64,000 nt of DNA from Microbacterium sp. AZCO (GTDB taxonomy: Bacteria; Actinomycetota; Actinomycetes; Actinomycetales; Microbacteriaceae): contig NZ_CP154857.1 of the NCBI RefSeq assembly GCF_039614715.1, forward strand, positions 1,550,001 through 1,614,000. Direction: 5' to 3'. Each line of letters opens with the position of its first letter. The stretch's first letter is position 1. This document shows, piece after piece, positions 26,577-35,713 of this stretch. The notes beneath the pieces were generated by a model. The model ran no database searches, had not been told where the DNA came from, and worked only from the letters and a program-made list of their open reading frames with translations. The position numbers were made by a program, and so were the translations under genes.

Positions 26577-27251
26577 TGAACTGATTCGCCACCCGCTTCC
26601 CCCAAGACATCAAGGCTAACTCTCATCTCATGGTTCGTACAGAGACGCTTCGGAATGGGAAAGCAGCATCCCGATAGGGACAGACCGCGAGACCGCACCT
26701 GGCTCGGGTCGACAGGGCTGACGTCCCGCATCGCACCTATCCGTCGTGTGTGGGGGCCAATCCGCACGGCCGTACCAACGTCGCCACCTGCGCGACACCC
26801 AGAGTGAGTGGTCCGTCACCTTCGAACTCCGCGAGCAGCCGGTGCGGGGCTGGGCGCGGGGCCGTGGCCGTGATCGCGGAGGGAGCGGCTGCGTTGGCCG
26901 CGCTCTGCGCGTTCCCCAAAAGATGTCGGACGCATCCCCTGATCGCTAACGTCGGGACTGAGGCCTGCCCGCTGGGCCGCGGGGACTGTGCCGATGCGCT
27001 TCCGCGCTCGTGTCGCCGAGGGCGCGACGTGGGGCCCTGTCCCTCGGGCTAGCGGTCCGTGATGTTCTGCGTGATAGCGCACACGATCGCCTGGTGGTCG
27101 CCCAGTCGGAACGCAGCCTCAAGCCGCGCCGAAGTGACCTCCTGATCCCCGTCCCGCACGAGGCGAGGCCAGCCCCCGTCACGGCGGCATGTGCGGCATC
27201 GGGCTCCAGAGGCGCCTGCCGCACACCGCCGCGGGAGTGGCGCTCCAGGCG
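26577..27251. other. No gene recognised; possible decayed coding DNA
   Basis: 675 bases without a convincing gene. On the minus strand a short stretch ending EVTSARLEAAFRLGDHQAI at about 27052-27110 is protein-like and may be the tail of a lost gene. Otherwise the frames are arginine-rich and typical of antisense or decayed high-GC DNA. Confidence 0.4.
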
Positions 27252-27611
27252 CTAGTCCCTCTTGATCGTGACCGCCTGGGGTGCATGGTCTTCGACGGGT
27301 GGCGAGTCGGCGTCGAGGTGCTCGGCGATGAGCATGATGCCGCCGGAAGAGTTGGCGGAGGTGGCCAGCTGTTCGATCCACTCCCGACTCAACGTGGGCG
27401 GTTCGGGATCATCGAAGACGAACCGCAGAGGTATCGATGGGTGCAGCCAGATGGTGCTGCGACCTCGCGGCTGATCGTCCGGATGCTGCCAGGACAGAGT
27501 GAAGCTCTCTCCACGTCGCAGCTTGGTGGCGATCACGACCTTCAGATGCGCAAGTGCACGATCGTCGATGTGGATGGGAGTGGCGGAGCCACCGTAATAG
27601 ATCGTTCCCAT
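27252..27611 (-). CDS. DUF7882-like small protein, paralog 1
   Basis: 119 residues from ATG 27611. It has the shared paralog pattern: an N-terminal GTIYYGG strand, IHIDDRALAHLKVVIATKLRRGESF, then WLHPSIPLRFVF and WIEQLATSANSSGG near the end. Proteins of this pattern are often labelled ATP-dependent DNA ligase in actinobacterial genomes although they are far too short and lack the ligase KxDG motif; the function is unknown. This copy is the most divergent of the four in the window (others at 28424, 32745 and 33563) and the only one on the minus strand. Confidence 0.7.
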   Translation of the reverse strand: MGTIYYGGSATPIHIDDRALAHLKVVIATKLRRGESFTLSWQHPDDQPRGRSTIWLHPSIPLRFVFDDPEPPTLSREWIEQLATSANSSGGIMLIAEHLDADSPPVEDHAPQAVTIKRD

Positions 27612-27839
27612 GTCGTGCACCTGACCACTCAAGAAACGTGATTTCGGCCACGTCGACCGAGCCCTCCAGACTATCCAGCGCAGTCCCTCTCACCACCGAA
27701 CAAGGGACCGATATATCGATCTCTTCCCTACGAGTGACCTTGTGCCGGCTCCGAGGCGGGCGCCGCAGAGTGATACTGCATGGCGCGGCGCGCCGCAACC
27801 CCGTGAACGGTGCGAAGTTGTGAGCAGTACGGTGCCTCG

Positions 27840-28124
27840 ATGACCGACTCCCCTTCGCACACCACGGTGCATACTCAGTTGTCGATCAACGACGGCATGT
27901 TCCTCCTCGCCCAGGTGCAGGACGTGGAGGACCTCAAGCGTCGCATCGAGAAAGCCGCCGCCTCCCCAGCGCGGTTCGTGGACTTCATCGTGGTCGGGAA
28001 CCGGACCGTCAGCGTGCTGGTCTCGGTATCCACCCGCGTCGTCATCTCCGTGGAGACAGCGCCGTTCGACCCCCGCGACGACGGCGACATCGAAACCTCG
28101 TTCGGCGGCGAGTTTGACCTGTAA
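27840..28124 (+). CDS. Hypothetical small protein beside DUF7882 paralogs
   Basis: 94 residues from ATG 27840. The sequence is balanced and protein-like: HTQLSINDGMFLLAQVQDV, a helix EDLKRRIEKAAASPARFVDF, then alternating strands IVVGNRTVSVLVSVSTRVVI. The C-terminus is acidic. No family recognised. It stands between two DUF7882-like genes, which suggests a linked function. Confidence 0.6.
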   Translation: MTDSPSHTTVHTQLSINDGMFLLAQVQDVEDLKRRIEKAAASPARFVDFIVVGNRTVSVLVSVSTRVVISVETAPFDPRDDGDIETSFGGEFDL

Positions 28125-28423
28125 CCGAGAACCCCGCCTGGCTTCACCGCGCCGTCCGCTTTTCGTGTCCGCGTCCCGGTCTACGTGGACCGCACAACAT
28201 CGCCGCAACACGGTTCTTAACCGGAGCCGTGAGCGAAAAAACCGAAGCATGGCTTAAAGCCTATGCCGACGAAATCCAAGACGAATTAGACGTGGACGAA
28301 CGCCCGCCCTTTCGAGGGCTTCATCCCGTCAGGAGCTGCTGGCTTCTCATAACGTCACAGACTCCCGTGGGACCGGTTGTCAACAGATGGGGAGGCCGTG
28401 CACGCCTCAGTAGTCTCCCCGAC

Positions 28424-28759
28424 GTGGGACGGTTCATCTACGACACCAACGCCAACGCAGTGGACATCGACGACCGCACCCTCGCTCACGTGCGGATCGC
28501 TATCATGACCAAACTGCGCCGCGGCGAAGCGTTCATGTTCGACGTCCACGTGGGCAAAGGCAGCGGACACCGCAGCTTTTGGATCCACCCCTCCATCCCC
28601 CTCCAGTTCCGCTTCTTCACCACCCAGCGACACCGGATCAACCGCGCGTGGATAGAACTACTCATCGAAGCCGCGAGCGGACCCAGCGGGCTCACGATCG
28701 TCCCCGAACCGGATGAGGAAGCACCCCAAATCGTGCTCGACGAACCAACGACCGGTTAG
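28424..28759 (+). CDS. DUF7882-like small protein, paralog 2
   Basis: 111 residues from GTG 28424. It carries GRFIYDTNANAVDIDDRTLA, IMTKLRRGEAFMFDVHVG, SFWIHPSIPLQFRFF and GPSGLTIVPEP, and is close to paralog 4 (33563-33889). The same frame is open back to a GTG at 28229. That extra 65-codon stretch (MSEKTEAWLKAYADEIQDEL and onward) uses more A/T-rich codons and looks like the beginning of an unrelated gene fused by deletion. Which start is used is unclear. No catalytic motif is visible. Confidence 0.7.
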   Translation: MGRFIYDTNANAVDIDDRTLAHVRIAIMTKLRRGEAFMFDVHVGKGSGHRSFWIHPSIPLQFRFFTTQRHRINRAWIELLIEAASGPSGLTIVPEPDEEAPQIVLDEPTTG

Positions 28760-29079
28760 CACGGGTTCAGGCAGGTACGAACGCGCGCGGGGTACTCCTT
28801 CTGACGGCGCCGACGGCGCACAGCTCGACCGAAGGCTACATCGGTGCATCGCAGGGCGCTTAGTACCCGTGCGTATCGTGGCGCGGGCCCATCACGACCG
28901 AAGGCTCAGTGCGAAGTCCCGAGGCGAGTGCGAGTCGGTTGTACGCCGCGTACCGGATCCGGGTCGGAATAGCCCCGTCCCAGTCGAGCGACGCATCGTC
29001 GACTCCACCGCAGCTTCAAGGGCTGTCGCCGGCCGTCGGGTTCTTGCGCTGGTCGCAACTCTTAATCATTCGGACGGCA
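28760..29079. other. Intergenic region with IS30 end remnant
   Basis: 320 bases between a DUF7882-like gene and the relaxase stop. It contains the solo IS30-type end at 29038-29073 and no recognisable gene. Confidence 0.5.
29038..29073 (+). repeat. Solo IS30 left-end remnant
   Basis: GGGTTCTTGCGCTGGTCGCA and following bases match the left terminal repeat of the IS30 copy at 10187 at 22 of the first 24 positions. No transposase follows: the MobF relaxase stop lies at 29080. It is either a relic of a lost IS or a target-like hotspot for the same family. Confidence 0.55.
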
Positions 29080-32000
29080 CTACCTCACGAGCAGGCGCTG
29101 CCGAAACACGCTCCCCCGCATTCGCAGGCGCTCACTGCTTTCGCCTCGGGCGAGATTAACGGCGGTGTTGAAGGCGGCGCGTGCGTGTGCCTGGTCGCGC
29201 TGCTGAGCTGTCGTGTCGGTGTCGGTGGCGGTGCCCAGCGCACTGCGCCCTGTGATCCCGTAACGGTCGCGATATGCCGCGACAATTCGTGCCTGTCGTC
29301 TCCAGGCCGCACGCGCGGACTCGGTCGGCTCAGTGCCCAACTCCATGATCCAGTTGTCACCGAACCTCAGAGCCTTGTCGACAAGGGTTTGCGCACGACG
29401 CTCCATGAGCGTGCGTCGTTCATCGAGGGCGCGGCGCATCTCTGGCGTCATCGGTCCGAGCGCCTCGGGAATGAGTCCGGCAACCAGGCGTGGCGCTTTC
29501 CTTCCGATCTCTTGTGCGCGCTGCCGAGCAAGCGCCTTCTCAAGCCTCGATCGCAGTGCGTCGGCGATGTCCTCCGCGTCGTCGAGCGTCGTTGCGCCGG
29601 CGACGGCGTGGAAGAGGAGGTCGACGTTGTGGTGATGTGCTTCGGCGCGCCTGAGTGTCGCGGTGAGCGGTCCGAACGCGTCAGAGCCGACGACGCTCGC
29701 TGCCACGATTGGCGACAGTCCCGAGCTCTCGACCAGAGCGACCCACCGGTCGTGTTGCGCGGCGGCGGCAATCGTCTCGTACTCGGCTGCGAGCTGAGCG
29801 ATGGAGGCCCAGCGGTCCTGCTCGGCCGTCATCGTCTCGTGTGCCGAGAGCTCGGCGCCCGCGTGCTGGAGGACGCCGCGGAGAACGGATGCTCCTGTTG
29901 CGTCGCGGGGCTCGCCCGGGTGGGGCGCGTCGTGGGACACCTCGGGTCGGTCGACGGCGACGTAGGCGGTGTTGGCCTGGCGACCGCGGGTCATCGCGAC
30001 GTAGAGGCTCTCGCGCGTCATCCCGGTTTGCACGAGGACGTGAGCCGTGTCCGTTGTGATGCCCTGGGCCCGGTGGGCGGTGATCGCGTAGCCGAGGTCG
30101 ACGTGCTCGGCGACGTAGAAAGCGGGCAAGGTGACGGTCGCGCGAGAGCGTCGATCGGCGCGGCGCACCAGCATCCGTCCCTCTTCGAAGACCTTGATGA
30201 CGGTCCATCGGTCGCCGTTGCGGACCCAGGAACGGCCCGTCCGCAGGGTTCGGTCGTTGCGGCGGGTGAAGACGATGTCGCCGGCCGCTGCGGCGGTGCC
30301 GGCGTGCAATGCAACCTCGGTGGTGCCGGTGATGTCGCCGTCGAGGATGCGTTCGGCGCGGGCGCGGACGTTGAGCGCCGTGACGGCTTCGTTGGAGTCG
30401 GCGACGAGGATGCTCGCGCTGCCTGCGCGGACGTCGGTGCGCCAGGCGAGGTAGGCGGCGTCGATCATCGCGTCGGACTGCCCCTCGACGACTCGGCCGC
30501 GCTCGGTGTACTGATCGATGACGTCGGTGTCGCCGTCGCGGAGTTGCACGGATGCCTTTTTCTCCCAGGCGTGCACGAAGCGGTGCACGTCGACGAGTTC
30601 CGGAACGTCGTCACGGTCGTGCGCGAGCAGCGCGAACCCACCACCGGCGTCGACAGCCTGCAATTGCGCGTGGTCGCCGACGAGCAGCACCTTTGCGCCG
30701 GCGCTGGCGGCCAGGCTCGAAATGCGATCGAGGGAGAGCGTGCCTGCAAGGGAGGCCTCATCGATGAGGACGAGTTGCCCCCTGCGGAATCGCTCGCCCC
30801 GGGTGACGTGGTTCGTCCACCACTTGGCGGTGTTCTCAGTCGGGATGCCGAGGTCCTCGGCGAGCACGTGCGCCGCACCTGCGGACGGCGCGAGACCGAC
30901 GACGGAGCCACGACCGTACGTTCGCTCCCACGCGTCGCGGAGGGCGCGCATCGCCGACGTCTTGCCTGTGCCCGCGGCACCGACAAGCAAGTCGATGGTG
31001 CGCCCGGATGTGGCGATCCTCTCCAGCGCCGCTGCCTGGTCAGCCGAGAGCGACTTCCTGCCGCGCTGGCCGCGTGTCGCCGTCGACAGGCGCGGCGCGG
31101 CCGTATCGCGGGATCGCTCGACCAGCCGGCACTCCGCTTTGAGCAGGAGATTGGCGGTAAAGACCGCGCTTCGCCGGGCGCGGAACACCGACGACCCATC
31201 CGGACGCTGAAACTCCAGCGGGCTCTCTGCAATCTCAGGCGGCGTCAGCCGCAACGAAGCCCGTTCGGCCGCGTCCGCAACGCGCTCCACCACGTTCTCG
31301 CGATCGGATGCCGATGCGAAACGGAGGGGCATCGTCTGCCGCGCGGCTTCCGCAATGAGATTCCAGCGGCGCCACGTCGTGCGCTTCTCGGCGACCGCCT
31401 CAACAATGGCTTCGCCGAGATCGGCGATCACCGCCGGAGACAGGTCGGTCGCGCGGGTCGGAGAGATTCGCATCTGCTGCTGCGACCTCAGATCACGGGC
31501 CCAAGTCGTCGCGTCTTGACCAAGCACCTCGGTAGCGCGCTGACGCCATCCCGCCGTGAGGTCGGCGAGCGAGTGCAGCTGCTTCTCCGGCCGCGTGGTG
31601 AGCGTGGCTTGCGCGCGGAGCCTCATGATCGTGGCGGCGGTCGGCCGATGACCGTGGGCCGCCACGAAGGCGTCGATGAGCTTGTCAGTTTGCTCGTCGA
31701 TCGCATGCGAGCGGGACGAGAAGAGCGCGACGAGCTCTTCCGGGATGCCCCTGATCGCCCATGCAGTATTGCGGTCACGCCCCCGGTCGCGCGGTTCCCA
31801 CGCCACACCGAGCGCGTGCGTGAGCTCATCGGTGAAGATCGCTTCATGCAACTCCGATAGTGCAACGACCGCCGCATGGAGCGGGCGCCCGTCGAGCGAG
31901 CGCCACTTGTCGTCGAGCACGGTCTGGACCTTGTTGCTCACGACGACGTGCGTATGCAGGTGGGGGTCGCCTGCGCGGCTGTCGAAGTGGTCGAACGCCG

Positions 32001-32544
32001 TCGCGATGATTCCCTTGACGCTCACCTGTGCAACGGCCCCATCACCGGCTGTCGCACCCGTGCGGGTGGCTGCCACCTCACGCTCCAGGTAGGCAACCAC
32101 GTGCGCAACAGCGCGATGATGCGCATCAGCAATGACGGCCTGCGTGCGTGCGTCCGCAACACCCCACAGCACGCTCGCCGACTTCGGAATCGAGAACGTG
32201 AAGTCGTAGCCTGCAACCGCCCGCCGGCGCGAGGCCGAGCCGTCGGCCTGCGTGCAGACGCCATATTGCGGGTAGGCGCGGCCAAGCGGCTCCCCAGTGA
32301 CGGGGTGCCCGCCCATACCGATGAGCAGTTGAAGCTGTGCCTCCGTGACGGTGTCGCCGATTCGGATGCCGCTGCTCAAGGACGCCACGCCGCTGCCCAT
32401 CCAACGGCCCGGCGGTGTCCCTTCCTCGGTGTAGTACCGCGTCAAAGGCGTCGACAACGAACGGACGCCGTCCCCGGCGGCCACCGTGCGCAGTAGGTAC
32501 TTGTAGCCGTCGCCGGCACTCATGACCCGCATCGACACTGTCAC
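29080..32544 (-). CDS. MobF-type conjugative relaxase/helicase (TrwC/TraA-like)
   Basis: 1154 residues. The relaxase half has catalytic tyrosines in TRYYTEEGTPPGRW (Tyr 37/38) and the three-histidine metal site HLHTH (195-199), with the usual SIPKSASVLWGV block. The helicase half has Walker A GAAGTGKT (522-529), Walker B VLIDEASLAG and late RecD-like motifs YAITAHRAQGITTD and YVAMTRGRQ. MobF enzymes nick oriT, stay covalently bound to the 5' end and unwind the strand for transfer. It reads from GTG 32544; an ATG four codons on is possible. No coupling protein or secretion genes are nearby, so transfer would need a helper. Confidence 0.93.
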   Translation of the reverse strand: MTVSMRVMSAGDGYKYLLRTVAAGDGVRSLSTPLTRYYTEEGTPPGRWMGSGVASLSSGIRIGDTVTEAQLQLLIGMGGHPVTGEPLGRAYPQYGVCTQADGSASRRRAVAGYDFTFSIPKSASVLWGVADARTQAVIADAHHRAVAHVVAYLEREVAATRTGATAGDGAVAQVSVKGIIATAFDHFDSRAGDPHLHTHVVVSNKVQTVLDDKWRSLDGRPLHAAVVALSELHEAIFTDELTHALGVAWEPRDRGRDRNTAWAIRGIPEELVALFSSRSHAIDEQTDKLIDAFVAAHGHRPTAATIMRLRAQATLTTRPEKQLHSLADLTAGWRQRATEVLGQDATTWARDLRSQQQMRISPTRATDLSPAVIADLGEAIVEAVAEKRTTWRRWNLIAEAARQTMPLRFASASDRENVVERVADAAERASLRLTPPEIAESPLEFQRPDGSSVFRARRSAVFTANLLLKAECRLVERSRDTAAPRLSTATRGQRGRKSLSADQAAALERIATSGRTIDLLVGAAGTGKTSAMRALRDAWERTYGRGSVVGLAPSAGAAHVLAEDLGIPTENTAKWWTNHVTRGERFRRGQLVLIDEASLAGTLSLDRISSLAASAGAKVLLVGDHAQLQAVDAGGGFALLAHDRDDVPELVDVHRFVHAWEKKASVQLRDGDTDVIDQYTERGRVVEGQSDAMIDAAYLAWRTDVRAGSASILVADSNEAVTALNVRARAERILDGDITGTTEVALHAGTAAAAGDIVFTRRNDRTLRTGRSWVRNGDRWTVIKVFEEGRMLVRRADRRSRATVTLPAFYVAEHVDLGYAITAHRAQGITTDTAHVLVQTGMTRESLYVAMTRGRQANTAYVAVDRPEVSHDAPHPGEPRDATGASVLRGVLQHAGAELSAHETMTAEQDRWASIAQLAAEYETIAAAAQHDRWVALVESSGLSPIVAASVVGSDAFGPLTATLRRAEAHHHNVDLLFHAVAGATTLDDAEDIADALRSRLEKALARQRAQEIGRKAPRLVAGLIPEALGPMTPEMRRALDERRTLMERRAQTLVDKALRFGDNWIMELGTEPTESARAAWRRQARIVAAYRDRYGITGRSALGTATDTDTTAQQRDQAHARAAFNTAVNLARGESSERLRMRGSVFRQRLLVR

Positions 32545-32744
32545 CGCGCCACCCCCGTCCCCTCAGGGAGGAGGTGCGCTGCTGGCGCCCGTGCGCTATT
32601 GCAGGCGGGCGTTATTCCGGTCCCGACGCCACGCGAGGCGGTCGGGGTCGCGCCGCCCTGGCCAGGAGAGGACGATGTCGTTGAAGCCGGTCTCCGAAGC
32701 GTTCACCGGTTTCCTTGCCGCCCGTGTCTGCAGGGAGGTTTGGG

Positions 32745-33083
32745 ATGGGCAAGTTCATCTACGAAGAGACGATCCGGGTCGACTTCGACGACAGGACTCT
32801 CGCTCACTTGCAGTTGGTGATCGGAACGAAGCTGAGACGCGGAGAGCCGTTCCACTTCACCTGGCGGGATGACGCCAGCATCGGGGACGGGCGCACCACG
32901 GTCTGGGTGCATCCCCGCTCTTCGCTGGTCTACAAGTTCTATGGCAGTCGCATGCCGCCGCTGAATCCGGCCTGGATAGACGCGCTGGCGCACACGGCGA
33001 ACTCGCCGACAGGGCTCTATGTCGTTCCCGAACCGCCCATGCCCGCTCACCACGATTCGACTGAGCAGCACTTGGTGGGCTGA
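32745..33083 (+). CDS. DUF7882-like small protein, paralog 3
   Basis: 112 residues from ATG 32745, with GGGAGG seven bases upstream. The shared pattern is GKFIYEETIRVDFDDRTLAH, VIGTKLRRGEPFHFTW, TTVWVHPRSSLVYKFY, and AHTANSPTGLYVVPEPP. It is divergent from the relaxase gene and first of a short rightward run with the genes at 33205 and 33563, likely one transcript. Function unknown; no ligase, kinase or nuclease motif is present. Confidence 0.75.
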   Translation: MGKFIYEETIRVDFDDRTLAHLQLVIGTKLRRGEPFHFTWRDDASIGDGRTTVWVHPRSSLVYKFYGSRMPPLNPAWIDALAHTANSPTGLYVVPEPPMPAHHDSTEQHLVG

Positions 33084-33204
33084 TCCTGGCGGCAGGGCGG
33101 CGGGGACACCGCAGGATGCCTGGCGTTTTGGCGGCGCGCAACCCCCGACCCGAAACCGAGGGGCGGGGGTTACGTTGGCGGACGGGAGGAGAAAGGTCGA
33201 AGCT

Positions 33205-33474
33205 GTGCATGCCACGGAGCTCGTGATCGGGGACCATACCTACCTGCTGCCCGCCGGCACTGACGAGACTGTCGTGCTTGACCAGTTGACGAGTGCGGTG
33301 CGCGCCGGTGGCGGCGTGGTGGAACTGCCGCCGGCCATCCCCGGGTCTCTGAGGAGCGTGCTCATCAGCCCCGGCGTGCCCGTATTCATCGAACGCATCC
33401 CGATTCCCGCCGACACCGCCGACGACAACGAGATCCCAGACGGGGATCCACTCGACGGCGGTTGGCTGCTCTAG
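33205..33474 (+). CDS. Hypothetical small protein between DUF7882 paralogs
   Basis: 89 residues from GTG 33205 (AAAGG eight bases upstream). It begins HATELVIGDHTYLLPAGTDE, an alternating strand/turn pattern, followed by a helix (VLDQLTSAVRAGGGVVELP) and an acidic C-terminus. The layout (small binding domain of about 65 residues with an acidic tail) is like many short actinobacterial proteins of unknown role. It lies between DUF7882-like paralogs 3 and 4 in the same direction. Confidence 0.6.
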   Translation: MHATELVIGDHTYLLPAGTDETVVLDQLTSAVRAGGGVVELPPAIPGSLRSVLISPGVPVFIERIPIPADTADDNEIPDGDPLDGGWLL

Positions 33475-33562
33475 AGACACGCCACTTTGGAGGCTCGCTC
33501 ACCGGCCGGGACGTCGAACCCCTGCCCTGGGCGGTTTACGACGTTGTCGGTAGGCTCGCGAC

Positions 33563-33889
33563 GTGGGGCGATTCATCTACGACACCAACGCCAACTCGGT
33601 CGACATTGACGACCGAACGTTGGCGCATCTTCGCCTCGCGATCATGAACAAGCTGCGCCGTTCGGAGCCTTTCATGTTCGATGTGGAGATCGGTGATGGC
33701 AGCGGGCGGAAGAGCTTCTGGATCCACCCCGCAGTGCCGTTGCAGTTCCACTTCTTCGGCGGTCGTCAGCCCCGGATTAACCGTCAATGGGTGGAAGAGC
33801 TGATCCGCGCCGCCAGCGGCCCCAACGGTCTGACCATCGTCCCCGAACCAGAGCCTTCCGCCACGGCTGAGGAGCCCGTCACTGGATGA
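33563..33889 (+). CDS. DUF7882-like small protein, paralog 4
   Basis: 108 residues from GTG 33563. Its blocks GRFIYDTNANSVDIDDRTLA, IMNKLRRSEPFMFDVEIG, SFWIHPAVPLQFHFF and GPNGLTIVPEPEP are nearly the same as in paralog 2 (28424-28759), so these two are the most recent duplicates. Its stop (33887-33889) overlaps the convergent stop of the recombinase-cassette gene by 11 bases, suggesting the cassette inserted immediately downstream. Confidence 0.75.
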   Translation: MGRFIYDTNANSVDIDDRTLAHLRLAIMNKLRRSEPFMFDVEIGDGSGRKSFWIHPAVPLQFHFFGGRQPRINRQWVEELIRAASGPNGLTIVPEPEPSATAEEPVTG

Positions 33890-35378
33890 CCCGCGGAACG
33901 CCGACCTGGGTCGGCTGGCTTGTTCGTCGCTGGTCGACGTAGCCGGACCAGTCCCGGGCCGCAAGGACGGACCACTTCACAGCCGTCTTGTCGGCGATGC
34001 CGATCAGGTCAGCCAGTACCGGCGCTGGCAGCAAGCCGGCCAGGGCGAACAACGCGGCGTGCCGCGACTGTGCCGGGCGGATGCCGTGTCGCACGAGCTC
34101 TTTGCGGAAGTTCTCCCGCTCGAGGTGACGACCCGGGTTGCGGCCGGGAAACAGCCAGCCGTGGTCCTGGCTGGCGATACTCGGCGCCCGGCGATGCGCC
34201 AGGTGGTCGCGGATCAGGCCGTCCAGGATCGGCGGCATCTCGGTCGGTGTCTCGTCGAAGCGGACCAGCACTTTGCCGTCGTCGGCGATGCGGACCTGAT
34301 CGACGGTCATCGCGCAGACATCCATCAGGTTCTGCGCGAACAGCAGGGTGAACAGACCGGCGATCCGTGCGTAGCGGCGGATGCTGTCGTCGTGGAGGAG
34401 GATGTCGACCTGCCGCCACCGTTGTTCGTCGGTGACCACGATTTCGGGGGACGTGGTGAGCGGTGCTTGGAGCGTAAGGCGCCGGTTCGTGCCGGTGCGG
34501 CGCAGCCAGGTGATGAAGGCGTAACTGCCGGCGCGACCTCCGGGATGATGAATGAAGTAGAGGTCGAGTTGGGGTGGAGTGAGCTGGCCGAGCGTGGTGC
34601 CGTGCTGGTGCGCCCAGGTCGCGAGCCGGACCGCGACGGTGACCTTGTAGCGGGCGGCGTCGGCTTGTCCTTTGGTGATGGTCTGCACCTGCGCGGCCTG
34701 CCGGCGCAGCAGGTGCAGCACGTGCCAACGGGCGAATCGGCCCACCAGCGCGGCGTGCTCGGCATCGAGCGGCTCGAGCTTGCCATCCAGCCAGCGCTCG
34801 ATCCGCTCCAGCGAGGCGTCGTAGGCCGGGAGGACGCCAGTGCTGGCCAGCAGGTCGCGCAGGTAGTTGTGTGACCGGTCCGACGGCAGCGCGCGGAACG
34901 CGTCGTGGCTGATCGGCATCTCCCCTCGCGCCATCATTCCGAGCAGGCGATTGCCAGTTGCGGGCGGCTTCAGTAACCAGGTGATCACGCTCTGTGGCCG
35001 GTGCGCGGCGGCGAGCTCGTCATAGAGCGGCTGCAACCGGTGATGGATCTGGCCCGTTGCGGGGGCGGTGAGCAGCAGGGTGAGCCGGTCGGTGAGCACG
35101 CAGCGGGCGCACCGGCCGAGGCTGTAGGGATGGTCTTCCCTGCCGCACTGCCTGCAAGCGAACACCGACGTCGCACCGGCGCAGGACGCGCAGACCACCA
35201 CCTCGATACGGGCGGTGGAGTAGTAGCCGAGCGGGCGGACCCGATCACACTCGGGGCAGACGCCCGGGTGGTAGGCCAACGCGAACCGACACCGTGAACA
35301 CACCGGCCCGATCGGCAGCGGGACCGTCCCCGGCCGCACCCCGCAACGCGAACACTTCTCGTGTCGGGGTGGGCTCAC
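33879..35378 (-). CDS. Zinc-ribbon protein with inactive tyrosine-recombinase-like domain
   Basis: 499 residues. The N-terminus holds six CxxC pairs (C9/C12, C27/C30, C41/C44, C63/C66, C75/C78, C90/C93), enough for three zinc sites. The C-terminus aligns in layout with a tyrosine recombinase catalytic domain, but most catalytic residues are missing. The first Arg region reads GLFTLLFAQNLMDVCAMT, the HxxR box reads AQSRHAALF, and the final His and Tyr positions carry Ile and Trp. It is therefore probably an accessory DNA-binding factor rather than an enzyme. GTG 35378 overlaps the preceding stop as GTGA, so it is the third gene of a coupled trio with the XRE protein and the active recombinase. 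Confidence 0.7.
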   Translation of the reverse strand: MSPPRHEKCSRCGVRPGTVPLPIGPVCSRCRFALAYHPGVCPECDRVRPLGYYSTARIEVVVCASCAGATSVFACRQCGREDHPYSLGRCARCVLTDRLTLLLTAPATGQIHHRLQPLYDELAAAHRPQSVITWLLKPPATGNRLLGMMARGEMPISHDAFRALPSDRSHNYLRDLLASTGVLPAYDASLERIERWLDGKLEPLDAEHAALVGRFARWHVLHLLRRQAAQVQTITKGQADAARYKVTVAVRLATWAHQHGTTLGQLTPPQLDLYFIHHPGGRAGSYAFITWLRRTGTNRRLTLQAPLTTSPEIVVTDEQRWRQVDILLHDDSIRRYARIAGLFTLLFAQNLMDVCAMTVDQVRIADDGKVLVRFDETPTEMPPILDGLIRDHLAHRRAPSIASQDHGWLFPGRNPGRHLERENFRKELVRHGIRPAQSRHAALFALAGLLPAPVLADLIGIADKTAVKWSVLAARDWSGYVDQRRTSQPTQVGVPRVIQ

Positions 35379-35713
35379 TCGGTGACGCCGTCGGGCCTGC
35401 GGATGCGGGCGCGGACCGGCCGGAGGTCGCCGATCTTCGGGCCACCCTCCCCCGCCGTGCCGGTGCGCGCCGTCTTGCTGGTCACCACCATCGGCGTGAT
35501 CAGGTCGCTCGGGGTGCAGCCCAGAGCATCGCAGAGCGCCACCAGCACCTCGGTGTTCAACCGTTGCGGCGTCTTCGTGACCAGCCGGTAGACGTGCTCC
35601 CGGGTGAGATGGATGCCGCGTTCCTCCAGCAGCGGCAGCAGCTCGCTGGTCTGGAACATCCCCCGGTCGGTCATCACCTGCCGCAGATTCCATTGCACCT
35701 GGACCGCCCTCAC
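35375..35713 (-). CDS. XRE-family helix-turn-helix protein
   Basis: 112 residues from GTG 35713, which overlaps the recombinase stop as GTGA and has GGAGGAGG just upstream. The HTH reads LRQVMTDRGMFQTSELLPLL, then LTREHVYRLVTKTPQRLNTE and VLVALCDALGCTPSDLITPM, the Cro/C1 type found in many small actinobacterial regulators. It is the middle gene of a three-gene cassette and probably regulates it or shapes the recombination complex. Confidence 0.85.
   Translation of the reverse strand: MRAVQVQWNLRQVMTDRGMFQTSELLPLLEERGIHLTREHVYRLVTKTPQRLNTEVLVALCDALGCTPSDLITPMVVTSKTARTGTAGEGGPKIGDLRPVRARIRRPDGVTE

Noticed and set aside
27252..27611. ATP-dependent DNA ligase
   Set aside because: The protein is about 119 residues and lacks the lysine nucleotidyl-transfer motif and all other ligase motifs. 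The label is common for this family but not supported.
28909..31860. 983-codon open frame on the plus strand
   Set aside because: It is antisense to the MobF relaxase and rich in Arg/Gly/Val/Asp, the usual shadow frame in high-GC DNA. The minus-strand frame has complete relaxase and helicase motifs.
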